Source of the DNA: Arthrobacter sp. YN
GTDB taxonomy: Bacteria; Actinomycetota; Actinomycetes; Actinomycetales; Micrococcaceae
Length of the DNA stretch: 64,000 nt
Direction of reading: 5' to 3'
Assembly (NCBI RefSeq): GCF_002224285.1
Contig: NZ_CP022436.1
Coordinates: forward strand, 4,774,001 to 4,838,000
Each line of letters starts with the position of its first letter. Within the stretch, counting starts at the first letter, position 1. Positions 26,797 through 35,437 of the stretch are shown in pieces. The position numbers were made by a program, and so were the translations under genes. Below the pieces are notes generated by a model that saw nothing but the letters and a program-made list of their open reading frames with translations, did not search any database and was not told the DNA's origin.

Positions 26797-27640
26797 TTAG
26801 CGGGTGACCTCTTCAAGGAGCTCCAGTAAATGCCGGTTTCGGGAACCTGTGGCCCGTGTCATGCCGAGTTCACAGGTTCTGTTGCAGGAGGCGTGGGCAG
26901 CAGCGTTCAGGTCCGCTACGTCCGCGGCCTGACGCGCTGTTGCCGACGCCGTCAGTTCCGGATGCAACATGCCCCTGTCACCGGCAAACGCACAACAACC
27001 CCAGTTCTCGGGAATGTCCACGCGTTCCGCCACTGCACCGGCAACCACGCCCAGCGCATCGTTGAGTCCCATCCGCGTTGACGAGCAGGTGGGATGCAGC
27101 ACCAGTGTTTGAAGTTTCCCGTGCTCGGGCAGCAGGGGCAGTATCCGTTCGGCGGCGAAGTCCACGGCGTCCACGATGCGCAGGGGAAGCTGACCTTCCG
27201 CTGGAATATCCGATTCCACCGCATGGCGCAGGCCCTCGGTGCAGGACGACGCGTCGCAGACGATGGGCAGCTCGCCGTTGTGGGTTGCCGTCCGGAGTGC
27301 CGCCGGGGTTTTCGCTTTCATGGTTTCCTAGCCGTCAGGCATCCCTTTGGACGACCACGGCGTCCCGCAGCACAGGCCGTCAATACCTTGTGGAACCAGG
27401 AGCGTTAGCCCTGCCCGGGCAGACAGTTGTTCAAAGCTGTACTGCACGCCGCGTCCACCGGCTTCAGGTAATGCCCCTGCCGGACCGAACATGGTGTTGA
27501 CGCAGGCAGGGAAATAGACGGCATCAACACGCCCCGAAGGAGCAGGGCGTTTCCGCGGTGAGCCTCCGCCTGGAAGCTCCGTGGAGTACAGGGGTACAGT
27601 ATCTGCCCCCAGGACAGCCCCGCGCCGCTGTATTGGGTGG
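26797..27640 (-). pseudogene. Remnant of a D-lactate dehydrogenase-like FAD/Fe-S protein (nonsense codon, 5' end lost)
   Basis: The minus strand encodes the C-terminal CCG (cysteine-rich) domain of a large FAD-linked dehydrogenase with Fe-S domain: AVLGADTVPLYSTELPGGG, then AVYFPACVNTMFG, GLCCGTPWSSKGMPDG, VLHPTCSSTRMG and WGCCAFAGDRGM. An in-frame TAG at 27328-27330 splits it after SSKGMPDG; related proteins have Tyr there, so TAC to TAG fits a single substitution. Upstream of about 27640 the frame stops and no FAD domain is found, so two-thirds of the gene is missing. The intact 174-codon piece 26797-27321 has no ribosome-binding site of note and is probably not functional. Confidence 0.75.
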
Positions 27641-27699
27641 CTTGATTCCGCCGGACCTGAATGTCAGCGACACGCCCCGGGCTGCACTGGCACGCACCA

Positions 27700-28087
27700 A
27701 TCCTGCAAACGGCGGCTTGCCCTCCGGAAAAACTTGCCCGAGGCTGCCGTCCAGGCCAACCGCGACATCGCCGCGCTGCAGAGCGGCACCCCTTTGGACG
27801 TAGTGGAGCCCGACATGCGCTTCCATATGAGTTTGATTGACGCAGTGGGAAACGAACGTATCAGCCGGATGTACCGTTCCCTGGTGGGCGAGGTCCGGCT
27901 ATGGATGGTCCGGGTACAGACCCTGAACCTCCTGGATACTTCCTTGATTCACGCAAAACACCAGAAAATCCTGGAGTTGATTGAAGCCGGGGAGCCCGAC
28001 GCCGCTGCTGCGCTTCTGGATGAGCATCTGGGCCGTGCCCGGGACCGTCTGGCCGAAGCCATGGAAGGGCAACCCGCCGCAGGCTAG
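27700..28087 (+). pseudogene. C-terminal remnant of an FCD-domain GntR regulator
   Basis: From about 27715 the frame reads LPEAAVQANRDIAALQ, EPDMRFHMSLIDAVGNERISRMYRSL, then HAKHQKILELIEAGEPDAAAALLDEHL, a clear FCD (FadR C-terminal) domain with its metal-binding His residues. The upstream 130 bp in this frame is unrelated and the winged-helix DNA-binding domain is absent, so it cannot act as a regulator. It abuts the dehydrogenase remnant head to head; the two may be the remains of a divergent lactate-type regulator/dehydrogenase locus fused by deletion. Its tail overlaps the convergent Xre-cupin gene by 4 bp. Confidence 0.7.
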
Positions 28088-28680
28088 TGCTTGTACTCCT
28101 TACTGGACTTGGCCCTGACATGCAGCCGCTCCCCCTGCTGCCCGAAGAGGCTCAGAACTTCAGCCCCATGCCCTCCCGTACTGCCGAACCAGTGCGGGAC
28201 GCGGGTGTCGAACTCAGCCACCTCGCCCGGCCCAAGCGTCAGGTCATTGTCTCCAAGGACAAGGCGCATACGCCCGGACAGGACATAAAGCCACTCATAG
28301 CCCTCATGGGTCTTGAGTTCGGGCTCCTTCTTGGAAGCGGGGATCACGATCTTCCACGCCTGGACGCCTCCGGGGTGCCTGGTCAGCGGAACAACTGTCC
28401 GCCCGTTCGCCACCCGTGGTTTGAGACGAATCCGGGGATCGCCGACTTCCGGAGCACCCACTAGATCATCCAAAGGGACGTTGTAGGCTTGCGCCAGCGG
28501 AAGGAGCAGTTCCAGGCTGGGGCGGCGTTGACCGGTCTCCAGGCGGGACAAGGTGCTTTTGGAGATGCCGGTCGCAGCAGCAAGGCTGGTCAGAGTTACC
28601 TGTCGCTGGTTACGCAACCGTTTCAGCCTGGGACCCACCTGATCCAAGGCTGACGCGATCACTGCTGCAGTAGGGTCCAT
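28084..28680 (-). CDS. Xre-family regulator with C-terminal cupin domain
   Basis: 198 residues. The helix-turn-helix covers about residues 18-72 (LRNQRQVTLTSLAAATGISKSTLSRLETGQRRPSLELL), and a cupin sensor domain follows (THEGYEWLYVLSGRMRLVLGDNDLTLGPGEVAEFDTRVPHWF). ATG 28680 is chosen over a TTG 12 bases upstream; the ribosome-binding site is weak (GGATTGGG). The gene is divergent from an FAD oxidoreductase with 77 bp between starts, the usual layout for this regulator/oxidoreductase pair, so it likely controls that gene. Confidence 0.88.
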   Translation of the reverse strand: MDPTAAVIASALDQVGPRLKRLRNQRQVTLTSLAAATGISKSTLSRLETGQRRPSLELLLPLAQAYNVPLDDLVGAPEVGDPRIRLKPRVANGRTVVPLTRHPGGVQAWKIVIPASKKEPELKTHEGYEWLYVLSGRMRLVLGDNDLTLGPGEVAEFDTRVPHWFGSTGGHGAEVLSLFGQQGERLHVRAKSSKEYKH

Positions 28681-28757
28681 AGCCCAATCCAACGCGGGAT
28701 TCCCGGAAACAGCAACGATTGTTGTCGAAACCGGGAAGCCCGGACAGCCTTGAAGGC

Positions 28758-29687
28758 ATGAGCAACTACGAGGTCATTATTGTCGGCGGAGGACCCGCCG
28801 GCCTGTCCGCGGCGCTGGTCCTATTGCGGGCACGCCGACGTGTCCTGGTCATGGATACCGGGGAACCGCGCAACGCCCCGGCCGCGCATCTGCATGGCTT
28901 CCTGTCCCGCGATGGCATGCCACCGGGCGAACTGCTGGCCACCGGACGGAAGGAGGTGGAGGCGTACGGGGGCGAAATCCTCAACGCCACGGTGAGCGAC
29001 CTCGTGTCGTGCGGAAAGTCATCCTTCTCGCTCCTGCTCGCAGGCGGCCGGCGGATGACCGCCCGGAGGCTGCTGATCACGACGGGTCTCAACGATCAGC
29101 TGCCGGACATACCGGGGCTTCAGGATCGGTGGGCCCGTGACGTTCTGCACTGCCCCTACTGCCATGGATACGAGGTTCGCGACCACGCCTTGGGCGTTAT
29201 AGGCGGATCGCCGGACGCAGTCCGTTATGCGCAGATCGTTCGTCAGTGGAGCGACGACGTAGTGCTGTTCACGCCGAATGACAGTCTTTCGATTGATCAG
29301 CGATCCCAACTCGTCGCCAGGTCCATCGGCATCGTGGAAGGCACGCCGGAACGTGTCCTGGTGGAGAACCACCACCTCAGCGGAGTTCGCATGGAAGACG
29401 GGCGCGTCATCCCCCGTACCGCCTTGTTCGTGCCCCCACGGTTTGTACCCAACAACCATCTGCTGCTTCGCCTCGGCTGCGAAACAGACGGCGACGGTTG
29501 GCCCGTCAAGGATTCCCAAGGGCTGACGTCCGTTCCAGGAGTTTGGGTGGCCGGAAACGTGGCCAACCCACGAGCCCAAGTCATTACCGCCGCGGGTGAA
29601 GGCTCCGCCTCGGCCATCGCCATCAACGCCGACCTCGTTGCCGAGGACATTCGGATCGCCATGGACGCCTTCGCCCTTGGCCACTGA
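28758..29687 (+). CDS. Thioredoxin reductase-like FAD/NAD(P)H oxidoreductase
   Basis: A 309-residue two-dinucleotide-fold flavoprotein. GGGPAGLSAALVLLRA (residues 9-24) binds FAD, HCPYCHGYEV (about 133) holds the redox CxxC in the thioredoxin-reductase position, and GVIGGSPDAVRYA is the NAD(P)H fold. The C-terminal GVWVAGNVANPRAQVITAAGEGSASA closes the FAD site. GAAGG precedes ATG 28758; an earlier in-frame start at 28719 has no site. The reaction is disulfide or small-molecule reduction; the true partner is unknown. Divergent from the Xre-cupin regulator. Confidence 0.88.
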   Translation: MSNYEVIIVGGGPAGLSAALVLLRARRRVLVMDTGEPRNAPAAHLHGFLSRDGMPPGELLATGRKEVEAYGGEILNATVSDLVSCGKSSFSLLLAGGRRMTARRLLITTGLNDQLPDIPGLQDRWARDVLHCPYCHGYEVRDHALGVIGGSPDAVRYAQIVRQWSDDVVLFTPNDSLSIDQRSQLVARSIGIVEGTPERVLVENHHLSGVRMEDGRVIPRTALFVPPRFVPNNHLLLRLGCETDGDGWPVKDSQGLTSVPGVWVAGNVANPRAQVITAAGEGSASAIAINADLVAEDIRIAMDAFALGH

Positions 29688-29730
29688 CCCTCTACCGCCC
29701 CCCTCATCACCACACAACCCAGGAGTACTC

Positions 29731-29988
29731 ATGACCAACCCCACCACGTCCGCAAAAGCCCCGCCTCCCACCAAGCACCAACTCGCCATCATGATCTGGC
29801 TTGCCGTGTTTCCGACCCTGGTGGTCATCAACCTGGTGCTCGGCGAATGGCTTGGGACGCTGACTCCCGTCCTCCGTACTTTCATCCTCGCCACCATTGC
29901 GGTGCCGATCGTGATCTACGGCCTCATGCCACAGCTGCACCGCGCCCGGGTTCGGCTGATGACCCGACGTTCATCAGCCAAGCAATAA
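29731..29988 (+). CDS. Small two-helix membrane protein
   Basis: 85 residues. After a polar N-terminus there are two hydrophobic segments, LAIMIWLAVFPTLVVINLVL (about 18-37) and LRTFILATIAVPIVIYGLM (about 49-67), then a basic tail RARVRLMTRR. AGGAG lies directly before ATG 29731, 43 bp after the flavoprotein, so it is probably in the same transcript. Similar short proteins occur beside Xre-cupin/flavoprotein pairs in actinobacteria; the function is unknown. Confidence 0.75.
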   Translation: MTNPTTSAKAPPPTKHQLAIMIWLAVFPTLVVINLVLGEWLGTLTPVLRTFILATIAVPIVIYGLMPQLHRARVRLMTRRSSAKQ

Positions 29989-30002
29989 CGGTGAAGGCCG
30001 AC

Positions 30003-30039
30003 GGCGGTGCGGGTGCGGGAGACAAGTGCCCGCACCGCC
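30003..30039 (+). terminator. Hairpin terminator after the flavoprotein/membrane protein unit
   Basis: GGCGGTGCGGG (30003-30013) and CCCGCACCGCC (30029-30039) form a perfect 11-bp stem with a 15-base loop, 15 bp after the small membrane protein's stop. Only a weak T-run follows (ttgc). Confidence 0.6.
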
Positions 30040-30426
30040 TTGCACTCTGACCCGCTCCCGGGCGCCGGCCACTAGCCCACCGTGTGCAGGGAGGTCGAGT
30101 CCAAGGGGCGTCGCGCGTCCTTGGAGATCTGGCAAGCTGCACCGATGATTTACCCGCTACCCGTTCCCACAGCTTCAAGGCCTACCCCTTGGTAGCGCGA
30201 AGGGCGGTTCGGGACGCGAGGTACTTGACGAGCGTCATGGCCGGGGCCGTATGAGGAGCGTGGGAAGCCACTCCGGCGGAGAGAGTCATGTGTTCGCGGT
30301 CCCTGCCGGGAAGGGTCCCGGGACACCATCGCCATGAGATACCCGACGACGACGCCTAGCCCGGCGCCGACTGGCAGGGCGGCATCTTCGCTGAGAAGTC
30401 GTATCGGGGTGGTGCCGGCTAAACAG
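30040..30426. other. Gene-poor stretch
   Basis: About 390 bp without an intact gene between the flavoprotein unit and the epimerase operon end. Apart from the possible binding-protein tail at 30182-30289 I see nothing recognisable. Both flanking genes end here (convergent), so no promoter is needed. Confidence 0.5.
30182..30289 (-). pseudogene. Possible C-terminal remnant of a ModA-like substrate-binding protein
   Basis: A short minus-strand frame ending in TAG 30182-30184 reads TLSAGVASHAPHTAPAMTL, then VKYLASRTALRATKG. This resembles the end of molybdate/type-2 binding proteins ('..AGV.....aA..Li.FLaSpa....i...G'). Upstream DNA has no continuing frame or signal peptide. If correct, it is another relic in the otherwise empty 30.04-30.42 kb stretch. 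The match is by eye and short. Confidence 0.35.
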
Positions 30427-31275
30427 CTACTTGCCGTGGACGCGTAAACGGCACGAATACCCTTTGCTTGCTCCCGGCATCAGCAGTTCAGCCGGGACCG
30501 AAGAGAGTTCGCGCCGTTCTCCCTCTACATGCGGCAGGTCCGACCACGGTTCCAGGCAAACGAAATCCGCCCCGGGCTTTTTCCATACCGCCAAATGGGG
30601 AAATCCCCGGAAAGCCATGCTGAGTACCGGACCATCGGAGGAGACCAGCCTGACGGTGCGGCTGTTCAATGACTCGAAGATCAAGGCCCCTTCGCTCAGC
30701 AGTTCCTCCGTCAACCTCAGGGAATTGCCTTTGAGCGGAGAGTCATAGCGCTCATGCGTGAGATGCACTTCGCTGTTGACCCTCCGGGTAGAGCCCGTTT
30801 CGGGACGTTCAAAGACCAAGTCCAAATCCTCATCCCTTTTCCAGCCAAATGCGGGGTGCCAGCCCAGCGAGGCCGGCAGGGGGGAATGGCCGGAATTCGT
30901 GAGGATGAACGTCACGGTCAGTTGCCTGGCCGCAACATGCCACTGTGTTTCCAGCGCGAAGGGAAACGGAAACCCTGTAGCGTCCTCCGGATGGTGGTCC
31001 AGGCGCAGGTGGGTGGAGTCCGGAGCGGACCGGACCACTGTGAAGCCGCTGTCCCGGACGAAGCCGTGCCGGGTCACTGGGTAGCGTAGGCCGTTGTGCC
31101 GGATGACATCCTCTGCAACCCGGCCGATGACCGGGCAGAGAATAGGGGCGTGGCGAGCCCATTCGGGCCCTGCCTCCCAGAGCAGTTCCTGCTCTCGACT
31201 TTGAAGGGAAATGAGCTCTGAACCGGTGCTGTCTATGACTGCACTGAGCTGATCATTGCCTATACGGATCTGCAT
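30427..31275 (-). CDS. Aldose 1-epimerase-family protein (mutarotase-like)
   Basis: 282 residues of the galactose mutarotase-like beta-sandwich, LacX-type: MQIRIGNDQLSAVIDSTGSE start, PILCPVIGRV, YPVTRHGFVRDSGF (catalytic His in RHGF) and LGWHPAFGW. It interconverts anomers of a sugar or sugar phosphate. AAAGGCGCCG precedes ATG 31275. It is the last gene of the minus-strand region E operon (9 bp after the HAD gene). Mutarotases commonly sit in operons where a dehydrogenase takes one anomer. Confidence 0.85.
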   Translation of the reverse strand: MQIRIGNDQLSAVIDSTGSELISLQSREQELLWEAGPEWARHAPILCPVIGRVAEDVIRHNGLRYPVTRHGFVRDSGFTVVRSAPDSTHLRLDHHPEDATGFPFPFALETQWHVAARQLTVTFILTNSGHSPLPASLGWHPAFGWKRDEDLDLVFERPETGSTRRVNSEVHLTHERYDSPLKGNSLRLTEELLSEGALIFESLNSRTVRLVSSDGPVLSMAFRGFPHLAVWKKPGADFVCLEPWSDLPHVEGERRELSSVPAELLMPGASKGYSCRLRVHGK

Positions 31276-31284
31276 CGGCGCCTT

Positions 31285-31947
31285 TCAGGCTGTTCGGACG
31301 TAGAACTGAAGGCCGCCGTCGATGACCTCCACCCGAACGGCGTCGAGCCCGCTGATGACCAGATCCGCTTCGGCGAGGTCAGCGGCGCGCCGTGTTCCTT
31401 CGATGGCAACGACGAATGATCGTGCTGCACGTGCAGCGGCGATTCCCGCGGGGGCATCTTCAAAAACAACAACCTTCCTCGGGTCCACTTTCAATCTTTG
31501 GGCCCCCAGAAGAAAAGGCGCCGGGTCCGGCTTGCCGCGGCTCGTTTCGCCGGCAGTGACCAGCACGGTAGGCGCGATGATGCCCGCGGCGTCCAGCCGG
31601 GCGGCAGCGACGGTCCTGACACTGGAGGTGACGATTGCCTTCCGGGTATCAGGGATGCTGGCCAGGAGTCCGGGCACGCCGGGAAACGCAGTGATGCCGT
31701 GGGTTTCCGTCGCCTCAATCCGAACGATTTCCGCCAGTGCGGCGTCCACTTCCACCGCCGGGACAAGTGCTTCCACTATTTGGCGTGCGGGGATGCCTTC
31801 GTACCACTCCTGGAAGGACCGGTCCGCAATACCTCGCCGGTCAGCCCACCGGGACCAACAATGATGGCTGTTGGCGGTGGAGTCGATCAGGGTACCGTCC
31901 ATGTCGAAAAGAACCGCTTGTACGGCAGGAATTGTTGTGGTGATCAT
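31285..31947 (-). CDS. HAD-superfamily sugar phosphatase (beta-phosphoglucomutase-like)
   Basis: 220 residues. Motif I is VLFDMDGTLIDST (nucleophile Asp and acid Asp), motif II is IVTSS, and motifs III/IV are GKPDPAPFLLGAQRL and VVFEDAPAGIAAARAA. A helical cap lies between motifs I and II. The sequence resembles small sugar-phosphate phosphatases and beta-phosphoglucomutase relatives. It may dephosphorylate a toxic or dead-end sugar phosphate from the pathway. It begins 78 bp after the SIS gene stop; no clear Shine-Dalgarno sequence beyond GGAAAAAGGG is seen. Confidence 0.87.
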   Translation of the reverse strand: MITTTIPAVQAVLFDMDGTLIDSTANSHHCWSRWADRRGIADRSFQEWYEGIPARQIVEALVPAVEVDAALAEIVRIEATETHGITAFPGVPGLLASIPDTRKAIVTSSVRTVAAARLDAAGIIAPTVLVTAGETSRGKPDPAPFLLGAQRLKVDPRKVVVFEDAPAGIAAARAARSFVVAIEGTRRAADLAEADLVISGLDAVRVEVIDGGLQFYVRTA

Positions 31948-32025
31948 GCCCTTTTTCCGTTCCGGGATGGCCCGCAGCCCGGGGACCGGAACAGCTTGTC
32001 CTGGCCCCCGCGGCGCATCTGGTGG

Positions 32026-32820
32026 TCAGCTCTGGTCGGCAGTGGCAACCAATTCCTCACTGACGCGGAGCACGTCGGCTTTGCGACGGGCGTGTTCCAA
32101 GTAGGCGCTTTCGAACAAGTGGTGGGATTGTTCGGCGCCGACGATCTGGGCACCCGTGAGGACGGGCAGCTCGATTCCCTGATCCGCGAGCTTTTGCGCA
32201 GTAAGGACCTTGAGGGTATTGACGATCGCGATGTTGGAGATGCTGCTGACCGGCCCTACCTTGTTTGCCCAGCCATCGATGGTGACGGCCGCGTCCCCCA
32301 GGGGCGTGCAAATATCAATCACGACGTCGGCATGGTCGGCCAAGATGGTGCCTGAGGCGTGCGTCGGGGGAACCGATCGCGCCTCACTGATGGAGGTGAC
32401 GGCAATGACTTTCAGGCCGGCCTTTTTGGCGATCATGGCAGTTTCGACCGGGACCGCGTTGCGGCCCGTCGCGCTGAAGATCAGGATGGCATCGGTGGGA
32501 CGGAGCTTGAAGTTGGAAAAGATCACTTCTGCCAGCCCCGGAACACGTTCAATGAACATGGCCTGCCGCTGCCCGTTGGCCCCTGCGATTTCAGTGTGGA
32601 ATGTCATCGACAGCTCTGCAATCGGGTGCCAGCCGGGGTATGAACCGTAGCGGGGAAACATTTCCTCGACAGGAATACGAGAGTGTCCCGTGCCGAAAGT
32701 GTGGACGACTCCGCCGCCACCAATGGCCTCCGCTGCAATGGCCGCAGCGGTCTCGAGGGCCTCGGTTTGCGTCGCCTCGATGCGGTCGAGGACGTTGCGG
32801 GCTTCCGCGATCCAACTCAT
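32026..32820 (-). CDS. SIS-domain sugar isomerase-like protein (UPF0309 type)
   Basis: 264 residues. The SIS phosphosugar-binding fold begins VVHTFGTGHSRIPVEEMFPRYGSYPG and continues ILIFSATGRNAVPVETAMIAKKAGLKVIAVTS. Family relatives bind sugar phosphates (isomerases, regulators). ATG 32820 follows AAAGGACC; an earlier codon at 32853 adds a non-conserved stretch. It lies between the phosphotriesterase-like gene (96 bp) and the HAD gene. With these it suggests an amino-sugar or keto-sugar phosphate intermediate, but the reaction is unknown. Confidence 0.83.
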   Translation of the reverse strand: MSWIAEARNVLDRIEATQTEALETAAAIAAEAIGGGGVVHTFGTGHSRIPVEEMFPRYGSYPGWHPIAELSMTFHTEIAGANGQRQAMFIERVPGLAEVIFSNFKLRPTDAILIFSATGRNAVPVETAMIAKKAGLKVIAVTSISEARSVPPTHASGTILADHADVVIDICTPLGDAAVTIDGWANKVGPVSSISNIAIVNTLKVLTAQKLADQGIELPVLTGAQIVGAEQSHHLFESAYLEHARRKADVLRVSEELVATADQS

Positions 32821-32916
32821 GAGATTGGTCCTTTCACATTTGTCATTAGCCATACCAGCGGTTCCGATACGGCTGAGGTAGTAGTGGGGCCGCGGGAAGC
32901 ATCCCGCAGCCGATGG

Positions 32917-33939
32917 TCAACGGGTCAGTTCTTCCGCGAAGTCGCCTGCACGCTCCGAGGCAGGTGGCCTCCAAGACAAAGCACTGATCGCGTTATTGCG
33001 CATGATGTCCTGGATCGCATTGTCGGGGAGGCCAGCGGACTTCAGGAGGACCGGAAACTCGCTTGCCAGCCAGGAAAGGCCAGGGGCTCCGCCCAGTGAT
33101 GCCCAAAGGTCCCGCCGTGCGCCGTCGGTGCCCACGATGATCTGATGCCCGAAGCCCTCCTCCACCAGGGAGTAGACCGCGCAGACGGTGACGGAGGACA
33201 GTCCGCGCTCCCGCTGCCGCAGTCCTTGGTCCAACTCCAGGATGACGCCACTGGACGCCAACTCCTTCAGGTAGTTCAGAGCGTGGCTCTTATCCACGTG
33301 GCTGAGAATGATCGAGCCGGGCCGGACGCCCATGGCAAGGAGGAACTCCACCTGGGCGAGCCCTCCCAGCCCACCCTCGCAATGCGTGAGGATCGGCGCC
33401 CCAGTGACGTTGCTCGCGTGGGCTGCCGCTTCCAGATTGCGGAGGTCCCGCTGATCCGGCGTCTGCCCACTGGTGGCTACCTTCACGATGCCCGCCTTGT
33501 AGGCACTGCGTCGGACTACAGGTCCCGTGTAGTCGAATTCGTCGATTCCTTCCACGAGGTCGGCAACAAACAATTTGACCAGGTCGTCCATATCCACCCG
33601 GTTGCTCCAGTGAAGGGGCCCGTAGTAGCGGTCGTGGTGCAGCCCGGTGGCGGAAATGATGTCCACCCCGGTTCGCCGGGAGATCTCAGCCAGCCTGACC
33701 GCGTTCCTTCCTGCGGCGACCGGCATGGCGTCGACCATGAGGGCTGCGCCGGCATCGCGGCATGCGCTCACCTCTTCAACTGCCGTGTCGACGTCGTAAA
33801 GGTGAATATGGGGAAACCTGTCATGGATCAGAGGGGAGTCGATGATCAGGTGTTCATGTCCGAAAACCGAACCCGCTGGTAGTTCTTCCCGGTCCCCCAG
33901 AACGGTGCGGATGAATCCTGCTTTATGTGGTTGCATCAT
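32917..33939 (-). CDS. Phosphotriesterase-family metal-dependent hydrolase (lactonase-like)
   Basis: 340 residues of the amidohydrolase fold. Binuclear metal ligands are all present: His28 and His30 (FGHEHL), Lys153 (GIVKVA, carboxylated Lys), His186 (LTHCEGG), His214 (ILSHVDKS) and Asp272 (GTDGAR). Bacterial homologues include Php/YhfV and sugar- or sugar-acid lactonases. Next to an FAD oxidoreductase and a mutarotase, a lactonase role is the most likely. Two adjacent ATGs (33939, 33936) are possible. It starts 2 bp after the FAD oxidoreductase stop. Confidence 0.87.
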   Translation of the reverse strand: MMQPHKAGFIRTVLGDREELPAGSVFGHEHLIIDSPLIHDRFPHIHLYDVDTAVEEVSACRDAGAALMVDAMPVAAGRNAVRLAEISRRTGVDIISATGLHHDRYYGPLHWSNRVDMDDLVKLFVADLVEGIDEFDYTGPVVRRSAYKAGIVKVATSGQTPDQRDLRNLEAAAHASNVTGAPILTHCEGGLGGLAQVEFLLAMGVRPGSIILSHVDKSHALNYLKELASSGVILELDQGLRQRERGLSSVTVCAVYSLVEEGFGHQIIVGTDGARRDLWASLGGAPGLSWLASEFPVLLKSAGLPDNAIQDIMRNNAISALSWRPPASERAGDFAEELTR

Positions 33940-33941
33940 GG

Positions 33942-35306
33942 TCAGCGCGCCGACTGTGGTTGGAGCTGCACTTCGAGGATGGCGCCGGCAGCCCGCAACG
34001 TTTCACGAATCGCGGTGGCGGGCACGTCGCGGACGAGTCCCCCTGCGGCGGCCGCGGCCATGGCAGCCGCTGTTCCGGCAGCCTGGCCCATGGCCATCGT
34101 CTGGGCCATGGAACGGATGCTGGCTTGGGCATCATGGGTTGCCGAGAAGCATCGTCCGGCGACCATGACGTTTTGCGCGTCCCTGACGATCAGGGACCGC
34201 AGGGGAATACCCGCGGCACTTCCCTCCGGGAGGTACGCCCACGCGGTCCCATCTCCCGAGTGGTGATCCTCGATGGGTGCCGCGCACAGGGCGATTTGAT
34301 CGTCGAACTGGTTGGCACCCAGCACGTCCTCGCGGGTGACGCGGTAGTCACCATAGATCCGGCGGGTTTCGCGCAGGCCGATCTGGGTGCTGAGACCCAC
34401 CAGGGACGAATTTTCATACCCGGCCACCTTGTCGGTCAGGAAGCGGGCGTACTCCAGAACCTGGCGCCGACCTGCCATCTCGGCCTTGGTGAGGTTCTCC
34501 GGGTCCAACACGGTCTGCAGCGTTCCATCGGCGTCGCGGGTGGCCGAATCGAGGCGGGTCATGACTGTTGCCGTCATGCCCTCGATGGGTGTGATGTGGT
34601 CGCTGCCGTCAGTCCTGGGAAGGAGGTAGCCTTCAGCTGAGGCAGCCAGCATGAGCTCCCGCAGGTCTTCCTTCGTCAGCTTTTTGCGGGCGGCGTGATC
34701 GACGTTGATCATCCGGAACGTTGTGGTCAGGGTCTGAGCCGGAGAGATCTCACCGGCAACCTCGTACCCGAAACCGGCGAAGTGGCTAAGGTCCCCATCG
34801 CCGGAGGCGTCAACGAACGTCGTTGCGGAGACTTGCCGCAAACCGGCCTTGGTCGCGAGCAACAGGCCCGTGACCCGACCGTCGCTGACCTTAACCTCCT
34901 GCACAAAGCTGTGCAGGAGGACCCGCGTTCCGGCACTCGTGACCAGATCCTCCCAGGCCACCTTCAAGTGGTCTGCATTGTAGGTGACGCCTGTTCCGGC
35001 GCCGTAGGTGTTGGGCCGTTCAATGACCGGGCCGAGCGTACGCAGCTTCTCGACGACCTCGCCGGGAATGGAGTCCACCACCCGGAACGGGCGCGAGCCC
35101 GGTGAGTAAAAGCCGTAGAAGGTATCCAGCACGGCGGTGCTGTTGCCTCCCAGGAAGGGAAGCTTTTCGATGAGCAGCACGCGGGCTCCCTGACGGGATG
35201 CAGCAATGGCTGCGGTGGAGCCAGCCGAACCGGAGCCGACCACGACGACGTCGAAGTGGCCGATGGACGGAACGGCGGCGGACCAAGCGGTTGCGGGGGT
35301 TGCCAC
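33942..35306 (-). CDS. FAD-dependent oxidoreductase (FAD_oxidored family)
   Basis: 454 residues. The N-terminal dinucleotide fold FDVVVVGSGSAGSTAAIAASRQGARVLLIEK is at about 16-45, and LPFLGGNSTAVLDTFYGFY and TTFVDASGDGDLSHFAGF match the PF12831 family. The start is GTG 35306 with GAGGAG 5-6 bases upstream; an earlier in-frame reading into the promoter region is rejected. It is the first gene of the minus-strand region E operon, divergent from an SDR gene with 131 bp between starts. It probably oxidises a sugar or polyol to a keto-sugar or lactone used by the downstream hydrolase. Confidence 0.85.
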   Translation of the reverse strand: MATPATAWSAAVPSIGHFDVVVVGSGSAGSTAAIAASRQGARVLLIEKLPFLGGNSTAVLDTFYGFYSPGSRPFRVVDSIPGEVVEKLRTLGPVIERPNTYGAGTGVTYNADHLKVAWEDLVTSAGTRVLLHSFVQEVKVSDGRVTGLLLATKAGLRQVSATTFVDASGDGDLSHFAGFGYEVAGEISPAQTLTTTFRMINVDHAARKKLTKEDLRELMLAASAEGYLLPRTDGSDHITPIEGMTATVMTRLDSATRDADGTLQTVLDPENLTKAEMAGRRQVLEYARFLTDKVAGYENSSLVGLSTQIGLRETRRIYGDYRVTREDVLGANQFDDQIALCAAPIEDHHSGDGTAWAYLPEGSAAGIPLRSLIVRDAQNVMVAGRCFSATHDAQASIRSMAQTMAMGQAAGTAAAMAAAAAGGLVRDVPATAIRETLRAAGAILEVQLQPQSAR

Positions 35307-35337
35307 ATGTCTCCTCAAGTAGTTACGAACTTGCTGG

Positions 35338-35355
35338 TATTTGTATATACTACTA
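35338..35355. promoter_or_regulatory. Candidate GntR (HutC-type) operator in the divergent region E promoter
   Basis: GTATATAC at 35343-35350 is an 8-bp palindrome inside an AT-rich stretch between the divergent FAD oxidoreductase and SDR genes. A related core, GTACATAC, occurs at 38602-38609 before the MmsAB-ChvE transporter. The HutC-type regulator at 37757-38506 lies between the two. Its binding here is inference. Confidence 0.4.
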
Positions 35356-35437
35356 TGACACTGGTTGTTGGCCAATGGGTAGATACATTGATGAACAATT
35401 TCCAGCCCCTGAACCATCAAAATTGAGGAGATGCGAC

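Noticed and set aside
27524..27826. A 100-codon minus-strand frame in region D
   Set aside because: Out of frame with the dehydrogenase remnant and antisense to the FCD remnant; no similarity to a known family.
35307..35420. N-terminal extension of the FAD oxidoreductase
   Set aside because: It would cover the divergent promoter and candidate operator; GTG 35306 has GAGGAG at the right distance.
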